64,000 nt of DNA from Nocardioides sp. W7 (GTDB lineage Bacteria; Actinomycetota; Actinomycetes; Propionibacteriales; Nocardioidaceae), in assembly GCF_022919075.1 (NCBI RefSeq), contig NZ_CP095078.1:1612001-1676000 (forward strand). The letters are read 5' to 3'. The translations under genes were made by a program, and so were the position numbers. Every line of letters starts with the position of its first letter. Position 1 is the first letter of the stretch. Below, one piece after another: positions 43,593 through 51,136 of this stretch. A model generated the notes under the pieces. The model had not been told where the DNA came from and ran no database searches. It worked only from the letters and a program-made list of their open reading frames with translations.

Positions 43593-45188
43593 TCAGGCCT
43601 CGGTGCGCAGGTCCTTCTTGAGGATCTTGCCGCTGGCGTTGCGGGGGAACTCGCCGATCACCACGAGCTCGCGCGGCACCTTGAAGTTGGCCAGCCGGTC
43701 CTTGCAGTACGCCGCGACCGCGGCCTCGTCGATCTGCGCACCCGGCCGCAGCGCGACGTACGCCCGGCCGACGGCGCCCATCCGGTCGTCCGGGACGCCG
43801 ATCACCGCCGCCTCGACGATGTCCGGGTGGCTGCACAGCACGCTCTCGACCTCGGCCGGGTAGACGTTGAAGCCGCCGACGATGAACATGTCCTTGATCC
43901 GGTCGGTGATCTTGAGGCACCCGTGCTCGTCGAGCCGCCCGACGTCCCCGGTGTGGAACCAGCGCTCGGAGTCGATGACGGCCGCCGTCGCCTCCTCGTC
44001 CTCGAAGTAGCCCAGCATCACGTTGTCCCCGCGCAGCAGGATCTCCCCGTCGGAGCCCACCGGCAGGTCGGCCCCCTCGGCGTCGACGATCCGGATCTCG
44101 ATGCCGGGACAGGCCGGGCCGGTGGTCTCCGCGACGTGGCGCGGGTCCTCGCCGGGTCGCGACTGGGTGGCCACGACACACTCGGTCAGGCCGTAGGCCT
44201 GGGCCACGGTCTCGAAGCCGAGGACGTCGAGCATCTCCTCGAAGAGGGTCTCGGGCACCGAGGAGGCGCCGGCGATCGCGAAGCGCAGCGACGAGAGGTC
44301 GAAGTCGCGCAGCCGCGGGTGGTTGATCAGGGTCAGGAAGATCGTCGGCGCCCCCGGCAGCACGGTGATCCGCTCGCGCTCGACGAGCTCCATCAGACCG
44401 GCCGGGTCGAAGGTGAGCACCGGGTGGATCGACGTGCCGGCGCACAGGGCCGCGACGATCCCGGCCTTGTAGCCGAAGCCGTGGAAGAACGGGTTCACCA
44501 CGGCGTACCGGTCGGCCTCGGTCAGGGAGGCCCCGGTGGCCCAGACCTGGGCCACGCCCGTGGTCTGGTGGTGCGCGCTCATCACGCCCTTGGGGATCCC
44601 CGTCGTGCCGGAGGTGTAGAGGATGTCGCAGATGGTGTCCGGGGTGACGGTCGCCTCGGCCTCGGCGAGCTGGTCGGTGGAGACCTGCTCCGCGCCGGCC
44701 AGGAACTCCGCCCAGGCCAGGGTGCCCGCCTTGCCGCCGGCGTCGATGTCCACCACCGTGTGCAGGTGGGGGAGACCGGCGACGGGGTGCTCCCCGGCCG
44801 CCGCGCCCGGCTCGGCGGACTCCGTCAGCATGGCGAGGTAGTCGGTGCCGAGGAACCCGTTGCAGACGACCAGCACGCTGGCGCGGGAGCGGTCGAGCAC
44901 CGTCCGGGCCTCGTGCCCGCGGTAGCGCGTGTTGAGCGGCACCACCGAGGCGCCGATGACCTGGGCGCCGAGCAGGGCCAGGATGAACTCGCCGCGGTTG
45001 GGCGCCCAGACGGCGACCCGGTCACCGGGCCGGACGCCCACGGCCAGGTAGGCCCGAGCGGTACGACGGACCTCGACGGCCAGCTCGGCGTAGGACAGGC
45101 GGAAGTCACCGTCCACGACAGCGGGACTGGAGTCGAATTTCGCCGCACCATGGTCGAGCAGGGCAGGGATGGTGTGAGGGCTGGACAA
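43593..45188 (-). CDS. fadD3: Acyl-CoA synthetase, probable HIP-CoA ligase FadD3
   Basis: 531 residues of the adenylate-forming family. AMP motif YTSGTTGIPKG (about 183), YGLTE (about 307), HTGDVG and the C-terminal Lys in SGKILKKDLR are intact. FadD3 activates 3a-H-4a(3'-propanoate)-7a-methylhexahydro-1,5-indanedione, the rings-C/D product, and is the entry point of the KstR2 regulon. Assignment rests on family similarity plus its position divergent from kstR2 with an exact KstR2 operator between. It starts at TTG with AAGGAG upstream. Confidence 0.82.
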   Translation of the reverse strand: MSSPHTIPALLDHGAAKFDSSPAVVDGDFRLSYAELAVEVRRTARAYLAVGVRPGDRVAVWAPNRGEFILALLGAQVIGASVVPLNTRYRGHEARTVLDRSRASVLVVCNGFLGTDYLAMLTESAEPGAAAGEHPVAGLPHLHTVVDIDAGGKAGTLAWAEFLAGAEQVSTDQLAEAEATVTPDTICDILYTSGTTGIPKGVMSAHHQTTGVAQVWATGASLTEADRYAVVNPFFHGFGYKAGIVAALCAGTSIHPVLTFDPAGLMELVERERITVLPGAPTIFLTLINHPRLRDFDLSSLRFAIAGASSVPETLFEEMLDVLGFETVAQAYGLTECVVATQSRPGEDPRHVAETTGPACPGIEIRIVDAEGADLPVGSDGEILLRGDNVMLGYFEDEEATAAVIDSERWFHTGDVGRLDEHGCLKITDRIKDMFIVGGFNVYPAEVESVLCSHPDIVEAAVIGVPDDRMGAVGRAYVALRPGAQIDEAAVAAYCKDRLANFKVPRELVVIGEFPRNASGKILKKDLRTEA

Positions 45189-45203
45189 CGGATCTCCTTA
45201 TTA

Positions 45204-45217
45204 AGCAAGTGCTTGTT
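45204..45217. promoter_or_regulatory. KstR2 operator, exact match
   Basis: AGCAAGTGCTTGTT fits AnCAAGnnCTTGnT exactly. It sits between fadD3 and kstR2, 4 bases before a TAGCCT -10 box (45221-45226) for kstR2, so it should give autoregulation and fadD3 control. Confidence 0.85.
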
Positions 45218-45314
45218 CGGTAGCCTAGATGCACCCGCGTCGCCCTGAGGGGCACCCGCGGTAAGAATGCGGTGTCGGCGCTGGGGTCGCCACCCCAGGG
45301 AAACGGAGATGGCG

Positions 45315-45944
45315 ATGGCGTCGCAGGGCCAGGACAAGGCACGCAAACGCGGCCAGGGGAATCAGAAGGGCTCGGCGCGTCGTACCCAGCTGCTGGCCAT
45401 CGCCGCGGAGCTGTTCGCCACCAGGGGCTACTCGCAGACGACGGTGCGCGACATCGCGGACGAGGCCGGGATCCTCTCCGGCAGCCTCTATCACCACTTC
45501 GACTCGAAGGAGGCGATGCTCGACGAGATCCTGCGCCAGTTCATGGACGGGCTGCTCTCGAGGTTCGAGGCGATCGTGGCCGCCGGCGCCAGCCCCCGGG
45601 AGACGCTCGACGAGCTGATCCGGGTGTCGTTCGCCACCATCCACGTCGATCCCCACGCGGTGGCGCTGTACCAGAACGAGGTGGCCCTGCTCTCCCACGT
45701 CCCCGAGTTCGAGTTCGTCCCGAAGACCGGTCGTGCGGTCGAGGCCGTGTGGCTCAACGTGCTCGCGGCCGGTCGGGAGGCCGGGGACTTCCGTGAGGAC
45801 CTTGACAGCGGCATCATGTACCGCTTCATCCGCGACACCGTGTGGGTCTCGGTGCGCTGGTACAACCCGCGCGGGAAGCTCCAGCACGAGAAGGTCGCCG
45901 AGCAGTTCATCACCCTGCTGCACGGAGGCCTGCTCGCCCGTTAG
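45315..45944 (+). CDS. kstR2: TetR-family repressor KstR2
   Basis: 209 residues. KstR2 represses the rings-C/D genes and is released by HIP-CoA. The HTH (TTVRDIADEAGILSGSLYHHF) and the ligand-domain end (MYRFIRDTVWVSVRWYNPRG) match my recollection of mycobacterial KstR2 almost residue for residue. ATG 45315 is chosen over 45309 because GGAG lies 6 bases upstream. It is divergent from fadD3 with an exact operator in between. Six further sites of the same type are spread through 31-51 kb. Confidence 0.9.
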   Translation: MASQGQDKARKRGQGNQKGSARRTQLLAIAAELFATRGYSQTTVRDIADEAGILSGSLYHHFDSKEAMLDEILRQFMDGLLSRFEAIVAAGASPRETLDELIRVSFATIHVDPHAVALYQNEVALLSHVPEFEFVPKTGRAVEAVWLNVLAAGREAGDFREDLDSGIMYRFIRDTVWVSVRWYNPRGKLQHEKVAEQFITLLHGGLLAR

Positions 45945-45978
45945 CAGCGGTCTGGTCACGCATGCGTGCCTCCGATAA

Positions 45979-45992
45979 ACCTAGCGCTTGTT
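45979..45992 (+). promoter_or_regulatory. KstR2-type operator (one mismatch)
   Basis: ACCTAGCGCTTGTT lies in the gap between kstR2 and the next SDR. A TACGGT -10 box follows at 45997-46002, giving the same operator-to-(-10) spacing as other sites in the window. Confidence 0.7.
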
Positions 45993-46081
45993 TGGGTACG
46001 GTAGCAGGGAACGCGGCCCCGGACGAGGTTGCCGGGCGCGATTCACACCAGGCGCTCGCGTGCCCGTCACCAGGAGGATCC

Positions 46082-46831
46082 ATGACCCAGCCGCTCGTCG
46101 ACCTGACCGACAGGGTCGTGCTCATCACCGGTGCCGGACAGGGGCTGGGAGCGGCCCACGCCCGGGTGCTCGCGGACCACGGCGCGCGCGTCGTGGTCAC
46201 CGACCTGACGGCCGGGCCGGCCGAGGCGGTCGCCGCCGAGATCACCGCAGGCGGAGGCGACGCGCTGGGCCTGGCGCTGGACGTGACCGACCGGGCGGCG
46301 TGGGCCGCCGTGGTGGATCGGGTGGGCGAGCGCCACGGCCGGATCGACGGGCTCGTCAACAACGCCGGCGCCTTCCTGCGCGCGCCGTTCCTCGAGACCG
46401 ACGAGCGCCTGCTCGACCTGCACCTGAGGGTCAACCTCCTGGGTCCGATGCTCGGGATGCAGGCCGTCGTCCCGCTCATGCGCGACGCGGGTGGGGCCGT
46501 GGTCAACATCGCCTCCGTGGCGGCGCTGGCCGGCTACCCGCAGGCCTCGGCGTACTCCGCGTCGAAGTGGGCGCTGCGCGGCCTGAGCCGCACCGCGGCC
46601 CTCGAGCTCGGCGAGCACGGGATCCGGGTCAACTGCATCTGCCCCGGCGCGATGGACACCCAGATGATCTCCGAGGAGGCCCGGGACGGCAGGGGCGTCG
46701 TCGCAGGCCTGCCCATCGCCCGGGCCGGACGACCCGAGGAGGCGAGCGCGCTGGTCGCGTTCCTGCTCAGCTCGGCGAGCTCCTACTGCACCGGCCAGGA
46801 GTTCGTGATCGACGGCGGCATGAAGGCCTGA
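46082..46831 (+). CDS. Short-chain dehydrogenase/reductase (hydroxysteroid dehydrogenase-like)
   Basis: 249 residues. TGAGQGLG cofactor motif (about 17-24), VVTDL with an Asp favouring NAD, NNAG, Ser in NIASVAA and YSASK are intact. The GxGQGLGAAHARVLADHGA opening is typical of FabG3/20-beta-hydroxysteroid-type enzymes. An AGGAGGATCC site precedes ATG 46082 and a KstR2-type operator lies 90 bases upstream. It is single, convergent with the fadE33 stop 16 bases away. Which ring ketone or alcohol it handles is not known. Confidence 0.85.
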   Translation: MTQPLVDLTDRVVLITGAGQGLGAAHARVLADHGARVVVTDLTAGPAEAVAAEITAGGGDALGLALDVTDRAAWAAVVDRVGERHGRIDGLVNNAGAFLRAPFLETDERLLDLHLRVNLLGPMLGMQAVVPLMRDAGGAVVNIASVAALAGYPQASAYSASKWALRGLSRTAALELGEHGIRVNCICPGAMDTQMISEEARDGRGVVAGLPIARAGRPEEASALVAFLLSSASSYCTGQEFVIDGGMKA

Positions 46832-46847
46832 GCGGCCCGTCCCGCTG

Positions 46848-47954
46848 TCAGGCGCCCAGCAGGAGGCGCCGGTGCTCGCGCGCGCTGCCGAACAGCTGGC
46901 CGGTGGCGTGGGCCCGCTTGAAGTAGAGCTGCGCGTCGTGCTCCCACGTGATGGCGATGCCGCCGTGCAGCTGCACCATCTCGCCGGCGACGTCGGAGAA
47001 GGCGTCCGAGCACCACGCCTTCGCGGTGGCGGCCTGGGTGACGAGGTCGGCGCTGCCCTGGGCGGAGGCCCAGGCGGCCGACCAGGAGACCGAGCGGGCC
47101 GTTTCCACCCTGACGAGCATGTCCGCGGCCCGGTGCTTGAGCGCCTGGAACGAGCCCAGCGGCCGGCCGAACTGCTCGCGCTCCTTCAGGTGGGCCACGG
47201 TGAGGTCCAGGGCGCTCTGCGCGCCGCCCACCTGGAGGGCCGAGACCGCGACCGCAGCCTCGGCGTGCAGCCTGCCCAGGAGCCCCTCGACATCGGCGTC
47301 GCCGGAGAGCCGGACGGCGGCGGCGTCGCTGAAGGTGACCCGGCCGAAGCGCAGGGTCAGGTCGAGACCGGGCGTGTGCACCCGCTCCACCCCCGCACCT
47401 GCGGGGTCGACCTCGAAGACGGCCGGTCCGTCGTCGGTGCTGGCGACCACGAGCAGTACGTCGGCGCCGGTGGCGTCGAGAACCAGGGTCGAGACGCCGG
47501 TGAGCTGCCACGCCTCGCCCGCGCGGACGGCGCGGACGTCGGAGCCGTCGCGGCGCCAGTGGCCCCGCTCGTCGGCCCAGGCGAGTGCGGCGACGCACGA
47601 GCCCTCGGCGATGTCGGGCAGCAGCCGCTCGCAGTCGTCCGCGCTGCCGGCCAGCAGTACGGCGCGGGCCGCCAGCACGCCCGAGCCGAGCAGCGGGGAC
47701 GGGGAGAGCGTCGCGCCCAGCTCCTCGAGCACGACGTGGGTCTCGAACGAGCTGAAGCCGGCGCCGCCGTACTCCTCGGGGACGGCCAGGGCGGTGACCC
47801 CGATCTGGCTGCACAGGGTCTGCCAGAGCGCGGTGTCGTAGCCCTCCTCGGACGCGGCCGCGGTGCGGACGTCGACCTGGCCGGCACGCCGCTCCACCAG
47901 GCTGCGCACGGCGCGCCCCAGCTCCTGCTGCTCCTCGCTCAGTCCGAAGTGCAC
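46848..47954 (-). CDS. fadE33: Acyl-CoA dehydrogenase, FadE33-like
   Basis: 368 residues. FAD-linked acyl-CoA dehydrogenase fold with EYGGAGFSSFETHVVLEELG near residue 63, then a C-terminal helical domain with LKEREQFGRPLGSFQALKH and AITWEHDAQLYFKRA. No catalytic Glu is visible at the usual positions, consistent with the non-catalytic partner of a heteromeric (alpha2beta2) steroid dehydrogenase. It starts at GTG with AAGGAG upstream and is the last gene of echA-fadE31-fadE32-fadE33. The number 33 is by gene order. Confidence 0.75.
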   Translation of the reverse strand: MHFGLSEEQQELGRAVRSLVERRAGQVDVRTAAASEEGYDTALWQTLCSQIGVTALAVPEEYGGAGFSSFETHVVLEELGATLSPSPLLGSGVLAARAVLLAGSADDCERLLPDIAEGSCVAALAWADERGHWRRDGSDVRAVRAGEAWQLTGVSTLVLDATGADVLLVVASTDDGPAVFEVDPAGAGVERVHTPGLDLTLRFGRVTFSDAAAVRLSGDADVEGLLGRLHAEAAVAVSALQVGGAQSALDLTVAHLKEREQFGRPLGSFQALKHRAADMLVRVETARSVSWSAAWASAQGSADLVTQAATAKAWCSDAFSDVAGEMVQLHGGIAITWEHDAQLYFKRAHATGQLFGSAREHRRLLLGA

Positions 47955-47979
47955 GGTCAGCTCCTTCTCGTCGTCGAGG

Positions 47980-48963
47980 TCAGCGGGTTGCGGTCAGGTG
48001 GTGCAGCACGCGGGCCCGGTGCTGGGACGTGGTGCCCCAGGCGCCGGCCAGCGCGCGGGCGCGCAGGATGAAGATGCTCAGGTCGTGCTCCAGCGTGTAG
48101 CCGATGGCACCGTGCACCTGCAGCGCGGTGCGCGAGGCGAGGTGGGCGGCATCGGTCGCGGCGACCTTGGCGGCGGAGACGTCGCGTGCTGCGACCTCGG
48201 AGTCGGCCTCGAGCTCGTGGGCGGCGCCGTGCACCAGCGGCCGCGCGAAGTCCAGGGCGACCCGCACGTCGGCGAGGGCGTGCTTGACGGCCTGGTACTC
48301 GCCGATCGCCCGGCCGAACTGGCGACGCTGAGCGACATAGGCGACGGACTCGCGCAGCATCCGCTCCCCGGCGCCGACCAGGCTGGCGGCGCAGGCGAGC
48401 GCCGCGAGGTCGAGCCCGCGGGCCACGGCCGTGCTGTCGACGGCGACCGCGGTGCCCTCGGCCTGCACGCTGTGCAGGTGCCGGGACGGGTCGACCGAGG
48501 TGAGCTTCCGGGTCGAGGTGGCGGCCGCGAGGCCGTCCGCGTCGAGCAGGTAGGTGTGCGTCGCGGCAGCAACGTCCAGGGCGTACGGCGTCTGCGGCGG
48601 CGCGGCGACGGTGACCCGGGCCGCCCCCTCCGCGAGGTCGGCCAGGACACCCTCGTGCTCGGTGCCGGCCAGCAGGCTGGGCGCCAGCGCGACGGACTCG
48701 ACCCACGGGCCGGGCACGCCGTGCCGGCCGAGCGCCTCGAAGGCGACGACGACGTCGAGCGGCGTACCGCCGATGCCGCCGAGGGCCTCGGGGACCACCA
48801 GGGCCGGTACGCCGAGCTCGGCGAGCTGCTCCCACAGGCGCAGCCCGGGGGCGGTGTCGCCGGCGCCCCAGGCGCGGGTGGCGGCGGGGACCTCGGCGGC
48901 GCCGAGAAGTCCGTCGAGCGCCTCAGCGAAGGAGCGCTGCTCTGCTGTGAGGGCGAACCTCAT
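47980..48963 (-). CDS. fadE32: Acyl-CoA dehydrogenase, FadE32-like
   Basis: 327 residues, shorter than a full acyl-CoA dehydrogenase, like the mycobacterial FadE32. EALGGIGGTPLDVVVAFEALG near 65 and RRQFGRAIGEYQAVKHALAD near 220 (Arg-x-Phe-Gly motif) are present; the middle beta domain is reduced. It probably pairs with FadE31 as an alpha2beta2 enzyme acting on a rings-C/D CoA thioester. The ATG overlaps the fadE31 stop (ATGA), supporting a complex. Orthologue number is by order and size. Confidence 0.75.
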   Translation of the reverse strand: MRFALTAEQRSFAEALDGLLGAAEVPAATRAWGAGDTAPGLRLWEQLAELGVPALVVPEALGGIGGTPLDVVVAFEALGRHGVPGPWVESVALAPSLLAGTEHEGVLADLAEGAARVTVAAPPQTPYALDVAAATHTYLLDADGLAAATSTRKLTSVDPSRHLHSVQAEGTAVAVDSTAVARGLDLAALACAASLVGAGERMLRESVAYVAQRRQFGRAIGEYQAVKHALADVRVALDFARPLVHGAAHELEADSEVAARDVSAAKVAATDAAHLASRTALQVHGAIGYTLEHDLSIFILRARALAGAWGTTSQHRARVLHHLTATR

Positions 48964-50135
48964 GCTCCCGACCTCCTGTTGTCGCCGCGGGGAAGGCCGA
49001 GGATCCGCTCGGCCACGATGTTGCGCTGGATCTCGTTGGTGCCCGCGTAGATCGGGCCGGCCAGCGAGAAGAGGTAGTCGTCCACCCAGGCGCCGTTCGA
49101 CACGGCTCCCTCGCCGCGCAGCTCCTGCTCGGGGCCGAGCAGATCGAGCGCGGTCTCGTGCAGGTCGACGTCGAGCTGGGACCAGAAGAGCTTGTTGACG
49201 CTGCCGTCGGCGCCCATGTCGCCGCCGCCCTGGAGGCGGTCGACCGTGCCCCAGGTGTAGAGCTGGTAGGCCCGCGCGCCGATCCAGGCGTCGACCACGT
49301 CGTCGCGCAGCTGCGGGGACTCCTCGCCGCGCTCGTGCCACAGGTCGAGGAGTCGGTCCGCGGCGGCCAGGAAGCGGCCGGGTGCGCGCAGCGACAGCCC
49401 GCGCTCGTTGCCGGCGGTGCTCATGGCCACCCGCCAGCCGTCGCCGACCCCGCCTAGCACGTCCGCGTCGGGCACGAACACGTCGTCGAAGAAGATCTCC
49501 GCGAAGCCGGCGTCCCCGTCGAGCTGGGCGATGGGTCGCACCGTGATGCCCTCGGCGTCGAGGGGGAAGAGGAAGTAGGTCAGGCCGCGGTGCCGCTCGG
49601 CCGCCGGGTCGCTGCGGAACAGGCCGAAGCCACGGTCGGCGAACGGCGCGCGCGAGCTCCACGTCTTCTGGCCGTTGAGGACCCAGCCGCCGCGCTCGTC
49701 GTCACGCTCGGCGCGACTGCGGATGCCGGCGAGGTCGCTGCCGGCCTCGGGCTCGGACCAGGCCTGCGCCCAGACCTCGGTGCCGTCGACCATCGCGGGC
49801 AGGTAGCGCTCCTGCTGCTCGGGGGTGCCGTGGCCGAAGATGATCGGCGCCAGCAGCGAGATGCCGTTCTGGGTGATCCGGGTGGGGGAGCCGGAGAGGT
49901 AGTACTCCTCCTCGAAGATCACCCACTCGACCAGGGATGCGTCCCGGCCGCCGTACTGCTCGGGCCAGGCCACGACGGACCAGCGCCCCCCGGCGAGTGC
50001 CTTCTCCCAGTCCCGGTGGGCGCGGGCGCCCTCCTCGGTGTCCATGGAGGGCAGCCGGCCGGGGGAGTTCTCGGCCAGCCAGGCGCGCGCCTCGGCGCGG
50101 AAGGCCTCTTCGGCCTCGGTGAATCCCAGGCTCAT
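48960..50135 (-). CDS. fadE31: Acyl-CoA dehydrogenase, FadE31-like
   Basis: 391 residues with the complete three-domain fold. WPEQYGGRDASLVEWVIFEEEYY, AQAWSEPEAGSDLAGIRSRA and AGTNEIQRNIVAERILGLPRG match my recollection of mycobacterial FadE31. The catalytic Glu is likely in STAGNERGLSLRA (about residue 240), since the classical C-terminal Glu is Ala here (IYAGT). It forms one coupled unit with echA upstream (ATGA) and fadE32 downstream (ATGA), under the divergent promoter at 51054-51088. Confidence 0.85.
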   Translation of the reverse strand: MSLGFTEAEEAFRAEARAWLAENSPGRLPSMDTEEGARAHRDWEKALAGGRWSVVAWPEQYGGRDASLVEWVIFEEEYYLSGSPTRITQNGISLLAPIIFGHGTPEQQERYLPAMVDGTEVWAQAWSEPEAGSDLAGIRSRAERDDERGGWVLNGQKTWSSRAPFADRGFGLFRSDPAAERHRGLTYFLFPLDAEGITVRPIAQLDGDAGFAEIFFDDVFVPDADVLGGVGDGWRVAMSTAGNERGLSLRAPGRFLAAADRLLDLWHERGEESPQLRDDVVDAWIGARAYQLYTWGTVDRLQGGGDMGADGSVNKLFWSQLDVDLHETALDLLGPEQELRGEGAVSNGAWVDDYLFSLAGPIYAGTNEIQRNIVAERILGLPRGDNRRSGA

Positions 50136-51025
50136 ACGTCACCATCCGCTTTCTTGTTGCTCCGGGCCATCGACCGTGCGTCGAGGCCGGCGAGCGAGTC
50201 CTTGCCCACCTCCGCGTTGTGCGCGTGGGCGGCGTGGTGCAGGCCGAAGACCGAATCCATGCCGGCCCGCAGGCCCTGCAGGTCCTCGGCCTGGTTGACG
50301 GCCTTCTTGGTCAGGGCCAGGCCCAGGCGGGGCATCTCGGCGATCCGGTCGGCCATGTCGAAGACGGCGCGCTCGAGATCGGCGCGCGGCACGACGTGGT
50401 TGACCATGCCGAGCTCCCGGGCCCGGACGGCGTCGAAGCGGCCGCCGGTGTAGAGGAACTCCTTGGCCGCGCGGGGGTTCATCACGAACGGGTGGGCGAA
50501 GTACTCCACGCCCGGGATGCCCATCCGCACGACCGGGTCGGAGAAGAAGGCGTCGTCGGAGGCGATGATGAAGTCGCAGGACCAGGCCAGCATCAGGCCG
50601 CCGGCGATGCAGGCGCCCTGGACCATGGCGATCATCGGCTTGGGGATCTCGCGCCAGCGACGGCACATGCCGAGGTACACCTCGGACTCGCGGGCGAAGC
50701 GCGAGTCGACGCCCTGCTTGTCCACGTGGTCCCAGTGGATGACGGCCTGGCGCTCGAACGACCGGTCGATGTCGCGGCCCGGCGTACCGATGTCGTGCCC
50801 GCCGCAGAAGTGCCGGCCGTTGCCGGCCAGCACGATGACCTTGACGTCGTCGTCGTCGACGGCTCGGACGAACGCGGCGTCGAGGGCGTAGGTCATCTGG
50901 GAGTTCTGGGCGTTGGTGTACTCCGGCCGGTTCAGCGTCACCACGGCGACGGCTCCGCGCACCTCGTAGGTCACGACCTGCGCCTGTTCGGTGCTGGTCG
51001 GCTCCGGTGCATGGTGGACGGACAT
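50132..51025 (-). CDS. Enoyl-CoA hydratase/isomerase family protein of the KstR2 region
   Basis: 297 residues of the crotonase family. The oxyanion hole is formed by NGRHFCGGHDIG (about 80) and VQGACIAGGLML (about 150). SCDFIIASDDAFFSDPVVRMGIPGVEYFAHP shows Asp and Glu in the catalytic region. A C-terminal extension of about 30 residues and a Thr-rich N-terminus are present. GAAGGAGATCG precedes ATG 51025. First in the echA-fadE31-32-33 operon and divergent from fadE30. Rings-C/D CoA substrate inferred; not the EchA20 ring hydrolase as far as I can tell. Confidence 0.85.
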   Translation of the reverse strand: MSVHHAPEPTSTEQAQVVTYEVRGAVAVVTLNRPEYTNAQNSQMTYALDAAFVRAVDDDDVKVIVLAGNGRHFCGGHDIGTPGRDIDRSFERQAVIHWDHVDKQGVDSRFARESEVYLGMCRRWREIPKPMIAMVQGACIAGGLMLAWSCDFIIASDDAFFSDPVVRMGIPGVEYFAHPFVMNPRAAKEFLYTGGRFDAVRARELGMVNHVVPRADLERAVFDMADRIAEMPRLGLALTKKAVNQAEDLQGLRAGMDSVFGLHHAAHAHNAEVGKDSLAGLDARSMARSNKKADGDV

Positions 51026-51053
51026 CGATCTCCTTCTCGGGGGCGGAGGACCG

Positions 51054-51088
51054 CACACTACCAAACAAGTGCTTGGTTTGGTAGTGTG
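51054..51088. promoter_or_regulatory. Symmetric divergent promoter with exact KstR2 operator
   Basis: CACACTACCAAAC at 51054 and GTTTGGTAGTGTG ending at 51088 are complementary. In the centre, AACAAGTGCTTGGT (51064-51077) fits AnCAAGnnCTTGnT exactly. Mirror-image TAGTGT boxes (51082-51087 on plus, 51055-51060 on minus) are the -10 elements of fadE30 and echA. Confidence 0.85.
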
Positions 51089-51136
51089 GTCAGTCCGGGC
51101 GACACCGGCCCTCGCTGGCCGGGAAGGAGACTGATC

